NCBI RefSeq assembly: GCF_004365705.1
Contig: NZ_SOBN01000001.1
Location: 682,001 to 746,000 of the forward strand
From: Streptomyces sp. 846.5
GTDB lineage: Bacteria; Actinomycetota; Actinomycetes; Streptomycetales; Streptomycetaceae
Length of the DNA: 64,000 nucleotides
Direction: 5' to 3'
Part shown: positions 8,077-15,500 of the stretch, piece by piece
Layout: the number at the start of each line of letters is the position of its first letter
Position numbering within the stretch: the first letter of the stretch is position 1
Made by a program: the position numbers and the translations under genes
The notes under the pieces: generated by a model
The model's database searches: none
Told to the model about the DNA's origin: nothing
Seen by the model: only the letters and a program-made list of their open reading frames with translations

Positions 8077-8571
8077 TCAGTCGTCGCAGCTCGGCTCGGC
8101 GGTGTCGAGCTGCTTGAGGATCCGGTCGGAGACCGCTCCGAGCGCCGCGACCTGCTCGGGCGTGAGCGCGTCGAACACCAGTCGGCGCACCGTCTCCACA
8201 TGGCGGGGGGCCGCCGCCTCGATCGCGGCCTGCCCCTCGGGGGTGATCGCGATGAAGGCCCCGCGCCCGTCGGCGGGGCACTCCTCGCGGGCTATCAGTC
8301 CACGCTTGGCCATCCGGGCCAGATGGTGCGACATCCGGCTCTTCTCCCAGTCCAGCTCCCTGGCCAGCTCCAGGATCCGGCGCCGCCCGCCCTCCAGGTC
8401 GGTCAGATGCACCAGCACGTCGTAGTCAGCGATGGACAGGTCGGACTCGGCCTGCAGCTCCCGGCCCAGCCGAGTGGTGAGCTGGGCCTGCATCCGCAGG
8501 AAACTGCGCCAGGCGTGCTGTTCCGTGTCGCTCAGCCAGCGGGGCTGAGCAGGGGCGTCGATGTCGTTCAT
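8077..8571 (-). CDS. MarR family transcriptional regulator
   Basis: This is a 164-residue winged-helix repressor. The central region ILELARELDWEKSRMSHHLARM is the helix-turn-helix, and the wing carries the DGRGAFIAITPEG motif typical of MarR proteins. It is divergent from the yceI gene, with two imperfect dyads in the 96-bp gap, so it probably represses itself and yceI. The ligand is unknown. No cysteine sits at the position expected of an OhrR-type peroxide sensor. Confidence 0.9.
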   Translation of the reverse strand: MNDIDAPAQPRWLSDTEQHAWRSFLRMQAQLTTRLGRELQAESDLSIADYDVLVHLTDLEGGRRRILELARELDWEKSRMSHHLARMAKRGLIAREECPADGRGAFIAITPEGQAAIEAAAPRHVETVRRLVFDALTPEQVAALGAVSDRILKQLDTAEPSCDD

Positions 8572-8590
8572 GGAACCACCCTACCTCTTG

Positions 8591-8637
8591 GTTGACACAT
8601 CACCCATAGTGCGCGAGTATCAAGGTGACACATCAAC
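8591..8637. promoter_or_regulatory. Twin MarR operator-like dyads
   Basis: Two imperfect 14-bp dyads built on GTTGA-CACA-TCAAC lie at 8591-8604 and 8624-8637. They share the decamer TGACACATCA and are spaced 33 bp apart, about three helical turns. The first overlaps a TTGACA box. The position between the divergent marR and yceI genes fits autoregulation. Confidence 0.6.
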
Positions 8638-8667
8638 CACTGACGAACCACGATCGAGGAGCGCATC

Positions 8668-9219
8668 ATGGCCGCCATCACCCCCGAGCTGTCCGGCACC
8701 TACACCATCGACCCGGCGCACACCCGCATCGGCTTCGTCGCCCGGCATGCGATGGTCACCAAGGTCCGCGGTTCCTTCAACGAGTTCACCGGCACCGTCG
8801 TGATCGACGCCGAGAAGCCCGAGCAGTCGACCGCCGAGCTCGCCATCAAGGTCGACAGCATCGACACCCGCAACGCCGACCGCGACGGCCACCTGCGCAC
8901 CAACGACTTCCTGGACCTGGACAACTACCCCGAGATCACCTTCCGCTCCACCAGCGCCGAGCTGGTCGACGAGAACAACGCCAAGCTGTCCGGCGACCTG
9001 ACGATCAAGGGTGTCAGCCACCCGATCACCATCGACTTCGAGTTCGAGGGCGCGGCGACCGACCCGTTCGGCAACAAGCGCCTGGGCTTCGAGGGCCAGC
9101 ACACCATCAGCCGCAAGGACTTCGGCATCACCTGGAACGCCCCGCTGGAGACCGGCGGCGTCCTGGTCAGCGACAAGGTCGTCCTCGAGTTCGAGGTCTC
9201 CCTCGTCAAGAACGCCTGA
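8668..9219 (+). CDS. YceI family lipid-binding-like protein
   Basis: This 183-residue protein of the YceI lipocalin-like fold has the family opening GTYTIDPAHTRIGFVARH, the mid motif VDSIDTRNADRDGHLRTNDFLD, and the closing region FGITWNAPLETGGVLV. YceI proteins bind polyprenyl-type lipids. The start codon follows GAGGAG. There is no signal peptide, so this one is cytoplasmic, which is common in actinobacteria. Its control by the divergent MarR protein suggests a response to a hydrophobic compound or oxidative stress. Confidence 0.92.
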   Translation: MAAITPELSGTYTIDPAHTRIGFVARHAMVTKVRGSFNEFTGTVVIDAEKPEQSTAELAIKVDSIDTRNADRDGHLRTNDFLDLDNYPEITFRSTSAELVDENNAKLSGDLTIKGVSHPITIDFEFEGAATDPFGNKRLGFEGQHTISRKDFGITWNAPLETGGVLVSDKVVLEFEVSLVKNA

Positions 9220-9230
9220 TCCACCGCACG

Positions 9231-9281
9231 CAACACAGAGCAGCGCCCGCCGGGAGTCCCGGCGGGCGCTGCTCTGTGTTG
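9231..9281. terminator. Perfect 24-bp hairpin between yceI and glnII
   Basis: Bases 9231-9254 pair without mismatch to 9258-9281 around a three-base AGT loop. The hairpin lies between convergent genes, 11 bp after the yceI stop and 16 bp before the glnII stop codon, and so can end both transcripts. Confidence 0.9.
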
Positions 9282-9297
9282 CGAAGTGCGGAGCGGA

Positions 9298-10329
9298 TCA
9301 GACCTGGTCGGCCTTCTCCAGCGCGGTGCAGCAGGTGTTGACCATCAGGCGGGTGACCACGTACGGGTCGACGTTCGCGTTGGGGCGACGGTCCTCGATG
9401 TAGCCCTTCTGCTCGACCTCGACCTGCCACGGGATGCGCACCGAGGCACCGCGGTCGGACACGCCGTAGCTGTAGACGTCCCACGGGGCGGTCTCGTGCT
9501 TGCCGGTGAGACGCTCCTCGATGCCGTGGCCGTACTGCTTGACGTGCTCCAGGACCTTCTCCTGGTCAGCACCCAGCGACTCGCACGCGGTGATGATGGC
9601 GGCGTAGCCCTCGCGCATGGCCTTGGTGGAGAAGTTGGTGTGCGCGCCGGCGCCGTTCCAGTCGCCCTTCACCGGCTTGGCGTCGATCGTCACCGCGACG
9701 TCGAACTCCTCGGCGGTGCGGTAGAGCAGCCAGCGGGCGAGCCACAGGTGGTCCGAGACGGTCAGCGCGTCGACCGGGCCGATCTGGAACTCCCACTGGC
9801 CGGGCATGACCTCGGCGTTGATGCCGCAGATGGCCAGGCCGGCCTCCATGCAGCGGTCCAGGTGCAGCTCGACGATCTCACGGCCGAAGACCTCGTCGGC
9901 GCCGACGCCACAGTAGTAACCGCCCTGGGCGGCCGGGTAGCCGTTGACCGGGAAGCCGAAGGGACGGCCGTCCTTGAAGAAGTTGTACTCCTGCTCGATG
10001 CCGAAGATGGCCTCCTGCGCCTCGAACTGCTCGGCGATGGGGCGCAGCAGAGCGCGGGTGTTGGTCTCGTGGGCACTGCCGTCGATGTTGAAGACCTCGC
10101 ACAGCACCAGCACGTTGTCGCCACCGCGGATCGGGTCCGGGCAGGAGAACACCGGCTTGAGCACACGGTCGGACGCGTGGCCCTCGGCCTGGTTGGTGCT
10201 GGAGCCGTCGAAGCCCCACGTGGGCAGCTCGGCGCCGTCAGCCAGGACCCGCGTCTTCGAACGAAGCTTGGCGGTCGGCTCGGTGCCGTCGATCCAGATG
10301 TACTCAGCCTTGAAGCTCACGGGCGGCAT
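9298..10329 (-). CDS. glnII: Glutamine synthetase, eukaryotic-like type II
   Basis: This 343-residue enzyme makes glutamine from glutamate, ammonia and ATP in the cytoplasm. Recognisable features are the N-terminal AEYIWIDG and LPTWGFDGSSTNQAEG, the metal/ATP region FGIEQEYNFF, the glutamate-site NGYPAAQGGYYCG, and INAEVMPGQWEFQIGP. Also present are the ATP loop GDWNGAGAHTNFSTKAMREGY and the C-terminal SVRIPWQVEVEQKGYIEDRRPNANVDPY. The length and these motifs match GSII, not the dodecameric GSI, and there is no adenylylation loop. The upstream region carries a GlnR-like site. Confidence 0.97.
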   Translation of the reverse strand: MPPVSFKAEYIWIDGTEPTAKLRSKTRVLADGAELPTWGFDGSSTNQAEGHASDRVLKPVFSCPDPIRGGDNVLVLCEVFNIDGSAHETNTRALLRPIAEQFEAQEAIFGIEQEYNFFKDGRPFGFPVNGYPAAQGGYYCGVGADEVFGREIVELHLDRCMEAGLAICGINAEVMPGQWEFQIGPVDALTVSDHLWLARWLLYRTAEEFDVAVTIDAKPVKGDWNGAGAHTNFSTKAMREGYAAIITACESLGADQEKVLEHVKQYGHGIEERLTGKHETAPWDVYSYGVSDRGASVRIPWQVEVEQKGYIEDRRPNANVDPYVVTRLMVNTCCTALEKADQV

Positions 10330-10428
10330 TCCTCGCGGTGGGGTGGGAACGATGCGGTGGCGCGTTGCGGTGCTCCGCGACGCTGAGGAGGTCCGCTGTT
10401 TTGCTGCGCACGAGACTCACAGGCCGCA

Positions 10429-10466
10429 ATTTCCCAACTGTTGCCCATGTGTGAACAGCAGGTTAA
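10429..10466 (-). promoter_or_regulatory. Candidate GlnR-binding site upstream of glnII
   Basis: On the minus strand four pentamers, TTAAC, TTCAC, GCAAC and GAAAT, are each separated by exactly six bases. The 11-bp period and the pentamers fit the published Streptomyces GlnR box (gTnAc-n6-GaAAc repeated), although the alternation of the two types is imperfect. The site lies about 100 bp upstream of the start codon, as expected for nitrogen control. Confidence 0.55.
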
Positions 10467-10570
10467 CCGGGCTGGTTAGTGCCACACCTCACATGAACAG
10501 AACGTACGAACCCGGCAGAAACAGGCGGATCGTGCACGTCGTAGCAGCTCAGGCCCGGGTCCCAGCAGTC

Positions 10571-11245
10571 TCAGCGGGACGCGTGCGCACCGCTCCAGGG
10601 GACGTCGACGCGCTCGGTGCCGATCGGCGCCAGCTCGGCCGCGCCCGCGCTCGCCGCTGCCAGCCAGGCGGCGAAAGCCTGCTCCTCGCCGGCCGGTACG
10701 CCGATCTCGAAGCGGACGCCCGATCCGGTGTAGACGGCTTCGCGGACCAGGTGTCCGGCGGCGCGCAGGTCGTTCTCCAGCCGTCCGGCGCTCTGCTGGT
10801 CGGTGCCCACGGCGAGCAGGGCGACCAGCCGCCGCTCCACGACCACGGCCTGGTCGAGCGCCGCCGACACCGCGCCGCCGTAGGCGCGTACCAGGCCGCC
10901 CGCGCCCAGCAGCACCCCGCCGAAGTAGCGGGTCACCACTGCGACCGTGTCGGTCAGCCCGCGCCGCCGCAGTACCTCCAGCATCGGCGCCCCCGCCGTC
11001 CCGGCCGGCTCGCCGTCGTCGTTGGAGCGCTCACGGCGCGGCCGGTCGCCGATGACGAAGGCGGTGCAGTTGTGCCGAGCGTCCCAGTACTGCTTGCGCA
11101 CGGAGGCGATGAACGCCTGTGCCTCGGACTCGTCCTCCACCCGCAGCAGTGAGCAGAGGAAGCGCGACTTCTTGACCTCGGTCTCGTGCACGACCGGGCC
11201 GTCCGGCGTCGAGACGGTCAGGTAGGGGATCTGCTGCGCCGTCAT
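10571..11245 (-). CDS. YigZ/IMPACT family protein
   Basis: This 224-residue protein of the UPF0029 (YigZ, YvyE) family is related to the eukaryotic translation-stress factor IMPACT. The N-terminal domain carries the conserved EVKKSRFLC, ARHNCTAFVIG and RSNDDGEPAGTAGAPMLEVL motifs, followed by VVTRYFGGVLLGAGGLVRAYGGAV. A ferredoxin-like C-terminal domain follows. The biochemical role in bacteria is unsettled. It has its own divergent start opposite the DUF5685 gene. Confidence 0.9.
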   Translation of the reverse strand: MTAQQIPYLTVSTPDGPVVHETEVKKSRFLCSLLRVEDESEAQAFIASVRKQYWDARHNCTAFVIGDRPRRERSNDDGEPAGTAGAPMLEVLRRRGLTDTVAVVTRYFGGVLLGAGGLVRAYGGAVSAALDQAVVVERRLVALLAVGTDQQSAGRLENDLRAAGHLVREAVYTGSGVRFEIGVPAGEEQAFAAWLAAASAGAAELAPIGTERVDVPWSGAHASR

Positions 11246-11380
11246 CGGGCCAGCGTAACCGCCGGGTGCGGGTGCGGCAGATCAGCCGTCCCTCCCCCTC
11301 TCGAACATCGCTCGCACTAGGCTCCCCTGGTACGCCGTCAGGCGACGTCCCGTACCTCTCGGAAAGGCCTCCACGCGCGG

Positions 11381-12535
11381 ATGTTCGGAATCATCAGGCC
11401 CTGCCGCCACCGGCTCACCGAGGCGCTGCACCAGTCCTGGACCGCCCACCTCTGCGGGCTCTGCCTGGCCCTGCGCGACGACCACGGCCAGTTGGCCCGG
11501 ACCGCCACCAACTACGACGGGCTGATCGTCTCGGTCCTGGTCGAGGCCCAGAGCGAGGATCCGGCCGGTGGGCGCCGCACCGCGGGTCCCTGTCCGCTGC
11601 GCGGGATGCGTACCGCTTCGGTCGCCCGCGGTGAGGGGGCCAGGCTGGCCGCCGCGGTGTCGCTGGCGCTGGCCTCGGCCAAGGTCCGCGACCATGTCGA
11701 GGATGGCGACGGCGCCTACGCCCGGCGCCCGGTGGCGCTCGCGGCCGGCGGGGTCGCCGAGCGCTGGGGACGGCAGAGCCGCAGCGGCGGCAGCAGCCTC
11801 GGCTTCGACACCGGCCTGCTGTTCGACACCCTCGCGCAGCAGGGGACGCTGGAGCGGGCGGCGCTGCCCGGCAGCTCCGTGCTGCTGGTGACGGCGCCGA
11901 CCGAGCACGCGACCTCGCTGGCGCTGGAGCACACCGCCGTGCTCGCGGGCCGCCCCGGCAACCGCGCCCCGCTCGCCGAGATAGGCCGGCTCTTCGGCCG
12001 GCTGGCCCATCTGCTGGACGCCGTCGAGGACCTGACAGAGGACCGGGCCACCGGTGCCTGGAACCCGCTGCTCGCCACCGGCACCGGCACGGAGGAGGCC
12101 ATGCGGCTGTGCGACGACGCCGTGCACGGCATCCGGCTGGCGCTGCGGGACGTGGAGTTCACCGACGGCACGCTGGCCCACCGGCTGCTGGCGCACGAGA
12201 CCGCGGCCGCGGTGCGCCGTACCTTCGCCCACGCGGGCGCGGGCGCCGCGAACTCCTTCGGCCCGCCCGCGCCCTACGGCCCGGCGGGCCCGCGCGGCCC
12301 CTTCGACGCCTCCCCGCCGCCCCCGCCGCGCCGCCGCAACCCCGTCGCCGGGTGCGCGATGTGGGCCCTGCTCTGCTGCACCTGCCAGGCCTGCTGCCGC
12401 GAGGACTACGAGGACCCCTGCAACGGCCGCCGCCGCCAGGGTCCGTGCAACGACATGGACTGCTGCGACGCGGACTGCTGCGAGGCGCTGGAGTGCTGCC
12501 AGTGCTGTGAGTGCTGCGACTGCGGCGGCTGCTGA
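11381..12535 (+). CDS. DUF5685 family protein with cysteine-rich tail
   Basis: This 384-residue protein of unknown function is recognised by its N-terminus (MFGIIRPCRHRLTEAL) and the LCGLCLALRDDHGQ motif. The first about 310 residues are mostly helical, and a Pro/Gly-rich hinge follows. The last 60 residues contain 20 cysteines, mostly as CC pairs (CCTCQACC, ECCQCCECCDCGGC). This pattern suggests metal binding or extensive disulfide or thioether chemistry. No signal peptide is visible. The final 130 bp overlap the leftward MFS gene on the other strand. Function is not known. Confidence 0.8.
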   Translation: MFGIIRPCRHRLTEALHQSWTAHLCGLCLALRDDHGQLARTATNYDGLIVSVLVEAQSEDPAGGRRTAGPCPLRGMRTASVARGEGARLAAAVSLALASAKVRDHVEDGDGAYARRPVALAAGGVAERWGRQSRSGGSSLGFDTGLLFDTLAQQGTLERAALPGSSVLLVTAPTEHATSLALEHTAVLAGRPGNRAPLAEIGRLFGRLAHLLDAVEDLTEDRATGAWNPLLATGTGTEEAMRLCDDAVHGIRLALRDVEFTDGTLAHRLLAHETAAAVRRTFAHAGAGAANSFGPPAPYGPAGPRGPFDASPPPPPRRRNPVAGCAMWALLCCTCQACCREDYEDPCNGRRRQGPCNDMDCCDADCCEALECCQCCECCDCGGC

Positions 12536-13704
12536 CCCCCCGTCCCGCCGCCGCCCCGCAGCCCCGGCGCCAGCCACAGGGTGACGGCGAGGGAGAGCAA
12601 CGCCATCAGCGCCATCGCCGTCGAGGGCGAGGTCCGGGTGGCGACGGCGCCGGCCAGGGCCGCGCCCACGCCCTGCATGGCCAGCATTCCCGAGGAGTGC
12701 AGCCCCAGGGCGTGGCCGCTCAGCTCCTGCGGCACCAGCGACATCAGCCGCTCCTGCAGCAGCAGGCTCGCCGCATAGCCAACCGAGGCCAGCATGACCG
12801 CCAGCAGCGCGAGCGGCAGGTCGGGGTGGAGGGCGAACACCAGGTAGGGGGCCGCGAGCAGCAGCCGCAGCGGCGCCCCCAACCGTTCCCGCCACCGCGC
12901 CGGGACGAAGCGGCCGGTCAGCGTGTCCCCGGCCAGCATGCCCAGCGCGGCGAAGGCGAAGAGCAGGCCGGAGCGGCCCGGGGCGTACGGCACGAAGAGC
13001 GACTCTGCGCCGACGATCAGACCGTTGGGCACCCACAGGGCCAGGTAGACGTAGCGGCGCGGTTTCGCGGACCAGAGCCGGGCGTTGGTCCGCCAGGTCG
13101 CGGCGACCGAGGGCCGCCCGCCGGAGCGGGCCGGCCTCGCGCCGAGACCGAACCGCGCCAGCAGCGCCGCACCGGTGTAGAGGGCTGCGCCGACCAGCAG
13201 CGTCCCGCGCGGCGACAGCCCGGCGAGCAGCAGCCCGCCGGCTGCGTAGCCGCAGATCTGCATGGTGCCGGCGGCCATGTTGAGCAGCGAGCGGCCGAGC
13301 AGATAGCCCTCCCTGACGACGATCTCGTTCAGCAGCCCGTAGCGGACCCCGCCGCCCAGGGAGGCCAGCAGCCCCTGCCCCGCCAGCAGCGCGAAGGCCG
13401 CCCACACCGGGAGGCCGGGGATCGCCTGCGCGACGGTGCCCAGGGCGAACAGCAGCGCCAGCCCGCTCATCGCCGCCCGGGGCGGCAGCCGGTCGGCGGC
13501 CGACAGCAGGGTGGCCGCGCCGACCAGTTGAGCCAGTGAGGGTCCGAACATGGCGAGCGAGGAGAGCAGCGGTGAGCCGGTGGAGCCGAAGACCAGCGTG
13601 CCCAGGGCCAGGCCGCTGACGGTCGAGGCGGCGACCTGTGCGGAGGAGGCCAGGAAGAAGGGAGTGAACTCAGGGGTGCGGAAGAGCTCCTGGTAGGTGC
13701 GCAT
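12406..13704 (-). CDS. MFS transporter
   Basis: This 432-residue major facilitator protein has twelve predicted membrane segments. The family loop is at AADRLPPRAAMSGLALLF, and a second half begins around LWVPNGLIVGAESLFV. The start MRTYQELFRTPEFTPFF at 13704 is chosen because further in-frame codons upstream run into the divergent regulator's promoter. The core ends at about 12560 (LWLAPGLRGGGG), but the frame stays open for another 50 or so codons as a Gln/Ser/His-rich tail antisense to the DUF5685 cysteine region. The substrate is unknown. Co-regulation with the divergent HTH protein is likely. Confidence 0.85.
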   Translation of the reverse strand: MRTYQELFRTPEFTPFFLASSAQVAASTVSGLALGTLVFGSTGSPLLSSLAMFGPSLAQLVGAATLLSAADRLPPRAAMSGLALLFALGTVAQAIPGLPVWAAFALLAGQGLLASLGGGVRYGLLNEIVVREGYLLGRSLLNMAAGTMQICGYAAGGLLLAGLSPRGTLLVGAALYTGAALLARFGLGARPARSGGRPSVAATWRTNARLWSAKPRRYVYLALWVPNGLIVGAESLFVPYAPGRSGLLFAFAALGMLAGDTLTGRFVPARWRERLGAPLRLLLAAPYLVFALHPDLPLALLAVMLASVGYAASLLLQERLMSLVPQELSGHALGLHSSGMLAMQGVGAALAGAVATRTSPSTAMALMALLSLAVTLWLAPGLRGGGGTGGQQPPQSQHSQHWQHSSASQQSASQQSMSLHGPWRRRPLQGSS

Positions 13705-13741
13705 GCCGCAGTCTCCGGTCGGGCTGCTCGGGGGCGTTAGA

Positions 13742-13761
13742 GTTTCGCGCGGAGGCGAAAC
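13742..13761. promoter_or_regulatory. Operator dyad GTTTCGC-N6-GCGAAAC
   Basis: A perfect 7-bp inverted repeat with a six-base spacer sits in the 58-bp gap between the MFS gene and the divergent regulator. It spans the regulator's GGAGG ribosome site. The arrangement fits autorepression plus control of the MFS gene. Confidence 0.7.
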
Positions 13762-13762
13762 C

Positions 13763-14815
13763 ATGGGCTGGTGGCAGGTCAACGCGGACACCCTGGCGGG
13801 CAGCCGGTTCGTACTCTCCCCGCTGGCCGAGGCCACCGCCGCGCTGAAGACCCTGGAGCTGGGGACCGCCGCGCATCCCGGTGAGCGCGCCTGGCTGGAC
13901 GCGCACCTGGCCGACTACCGGCGGCGGCAGGCCGCCGACCAGGTCACCGCACTGCTGATCCGGGCCGCCCTCGGCCGCACCTGGATCGCGGACTTCCTCA
14001 CCCCAACGCCCGGGGCCGAGCGCGAACCCGCCTTCGAGCAGGAGCTGGTACGGGTGCGCAAGGCCTCCCCCGAGGTCGCCCGGACCAATCTGACGGTCTC
14101 GCTGGGCGGCCCACTCCCCCGCGAACTGGACCGGTCCGATCTTCCGCAGCGCGCCGCAGAGCTGCTGGCCTGGGTGTGGACGGAGGCCGTCCTGCCGTAC
14201 TGGCCGCAGCGCCGTCGGGTGCTGGAGGCGGACATCGTCGCCCGCACCGCCGAACTCAGCCGGGGCGGCTGGGCCGGGGCCTTCGACGCCATGCGGCCGG
14301 GCATGCGCTGGCTCGGCGAGGGGCGGCTGCAGATCAACGCCCATGACTACCCGCCGAGGGAGATCTCCGGGGCGCAGCTGCTGTTCGTGCCGGTGACACC
14401 CCGTCAGGGGTGGGTCTCCTGGGATCCCAAGCCGTCCGACGGCGTGGAGGGCGTTCCGCCGCTCCCGCTCCCGCACCACCGCTATGCGGTGGTGTACCCG
14501 TGCTCGGGCGCCCTGGCCGGGGCCGGCGGCCCGTCCGCGGCACCCCGGGCGCTGGCAGCCCTGCTCGGCCCCGGACGGGCCGCCGTCCTGGTGCTGCTGG
14601 CGACGCCCAAGAGCACCACCCAGCTGGTCGCCCTGACCGGGCAGGGCCTCGGTTCCGTCGGCCGGCACCTCAGAGTGCTGCACGATGCGGGCCTGGTGCG
14701 GCGCCGGCGGTCAAGCCGCTCGGTCCTCTACTACCGGTCCGAGGCCGGGGAGATGGTCGCCTCGGCCTCGGAACGTGGCCACGGGGGTCCGTCAGCCGGT
14801 TCTGGCTCCCCGTAG
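13763..14815 (+). CDS. DUF5937/ArsR-type winged-helix regulator
   Basis: This 350-residue regulator starts at ATG 13763 behind GGAGG. The first about 240 residues match the DUF5937 sensor-like region found in actinobacterial HTH proteins (RFVLSPLAEATAALK). The C-terminus is an ArsR-type winged helix (STTQLVALTGQGLGSVGRHLRVLHDAGLVRRRRSSRSVLYY). It probably binds the dyad at 13742-13761 and controls the divergent MFS pump. The effector is unknown. Confidence 0.85.
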   Translation: MGWWQVNADTLAGSRFVLSPLAEATAALKTLELGTAAHPGERAWLDAHLADYRRRQAADQVTALLIRAALGRTWIADFLTPTPGAEREPAFEQELVRVRKASPEVARTNLTVSLGGPLPRELDRSDLPQRAAELLAWVWTEAVLPYWPQRRRVLEADIVARTAELSRGGWAGAFDAMRPGMRWLGEGRLQINAHDYPPREISGAQLLFVPVTPRQGWVSWDPKPSDGVEGVPPLPLPHHRYAVVYPCSGALAGAGGPSAAPRALAALLGPGRAAVLVLLATPKSTTQLVALTGQGLGSVGRHLRVLHDAGLVRRRRSSRSVLYYRSEAGEMVASASERGHGGPSAGSGSP

Positions 14816-14941
14816 GCGAAAGCAGGCAGCGTGGGCGTGCTCACCGAGGCGCGCCTAAAGCTTCGTAGAGCTGTGCGAGACGGAAGTCCAGCGGCGGATC
14901 AGACCTTCCGGATTAGCCAGGTAGCTTGCTAGCATACTCAT

Positions 14942-15121
14942 GTGGGCGACGAGGATGTGAAGCAGTTCAACGTGTACCTGCCGATCGGGTTGATCAAGCA
15001 GGTCAAACACCATGCCATCGAGGCGGAGCTGTCGCTGTCGGCACTGGTCGCCGCAGCGCTGCGCGCCTACCTCGACGACACGCCGGGCGATCAGGAGCCA
15101 TCCACCGAGAAGGAGAGCTGA
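14942..15121 (+). CDS. Small ribbon-helix-helix regulator
   Basis: This 59-residue CopG/RHH-like protein starts with GTG and ends one base before the glyoxalase-fold gene. [20 protein letters not shown] is the strand plus first helix, and [17 protein letters not shown] is the second helix, an arrangement typical of RHH DNA-binding proteins. There is no good ribosome site. Instead TAGCAT ends seven bases before the GTG, so the message may be leaderless. The 8-bp palindrome TGCTAGCA (14928-14935) overlaps that box and could be its operator. It is probably the repressor of the two-gene unit. Confidence 0.7.
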   Translation: MGDEDVKQFNVYLPIGLIKQVKHHAIEAELSLSALVAAALRAYLDDTPGDQEPSTEKES

Positions 15122-15122
15122 C

Positions 15123-15470
15123 ATGACGACGACCGAGGGCATCGAGGCCGTGTTCCTGGAGACCCACAACTGGGGGAAGGCCGCCAAGTTCTTCCAGGGG
15201 CTGGGCTACAAGCTGGAGTTCGACACCGGCCACAACTCCGGCCAGCTGCGCAACGGCGACGGCCCCTACCTCTTCATCGCCGAGGTCCCCGAGACCAAGG
15301 AGCCCGAGGCACGGCTCGTCCTGAAGGTCCCCGACGAGGACGCGTTCCGCCCCGGCCCCGGCGTCGACATGGTCACCCCGTTCGAGGACACCCACTTCGG
15401 AACCAGGGAGATGACCGTCCGCGACCCCGACGGGCGCCTGTGGAGCCTCCAGGCCCCGGCCAAGAACTGA
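15123..15470 (+). CDS. VOC (glyoxalase-fold) family protein
   Basis: This 115-residue single-domain protein of the vicinal oxygen chelate superfamily shows ETHNWGKAAKFFQGLGYKLEF at the first beta-alpha unit and MTVRDPDGRLWSLQAP at the last strand. Members are lyases, dioxygenases or drug-sequestering proteins such as bleomycin-binding proteins. The small size and dimer-type fold fit the binding class, but this cannot be settled here. It starts one base after the RHH gene stop, so the two are translated together. Confidence 0.85.
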   Translation: MTTTEGIEAVFLETHNWGKAAKFFQGLGYKLEFDTGHNSGQLRNGDGPYLFIAEVPETKEPEARLVLKVPDEDAFRPGPGVDMVTPFEDTHFGTREMTVRDPDGRLWSLQAPAKN

Positions 15471-15500
15471 TCACGGGAGATTCAGAGGGAGTGATCCGTC

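Noticed and set aside
12406-13836. Longer N-terminus of the MFS protein starting near 13836
   Set aside because: It would run through the operator and the start of the divergent regulator, and lacks a ribosome site; the ATG at 13704 begins the conserved family N-terminus.
15123-15470. VOC protein as a specific bleomycin or fosfomycin resistance determinant
   Set aside because: Only the general fold is recognisable; the ligand-specific residues cannot be assigned from this sequence.
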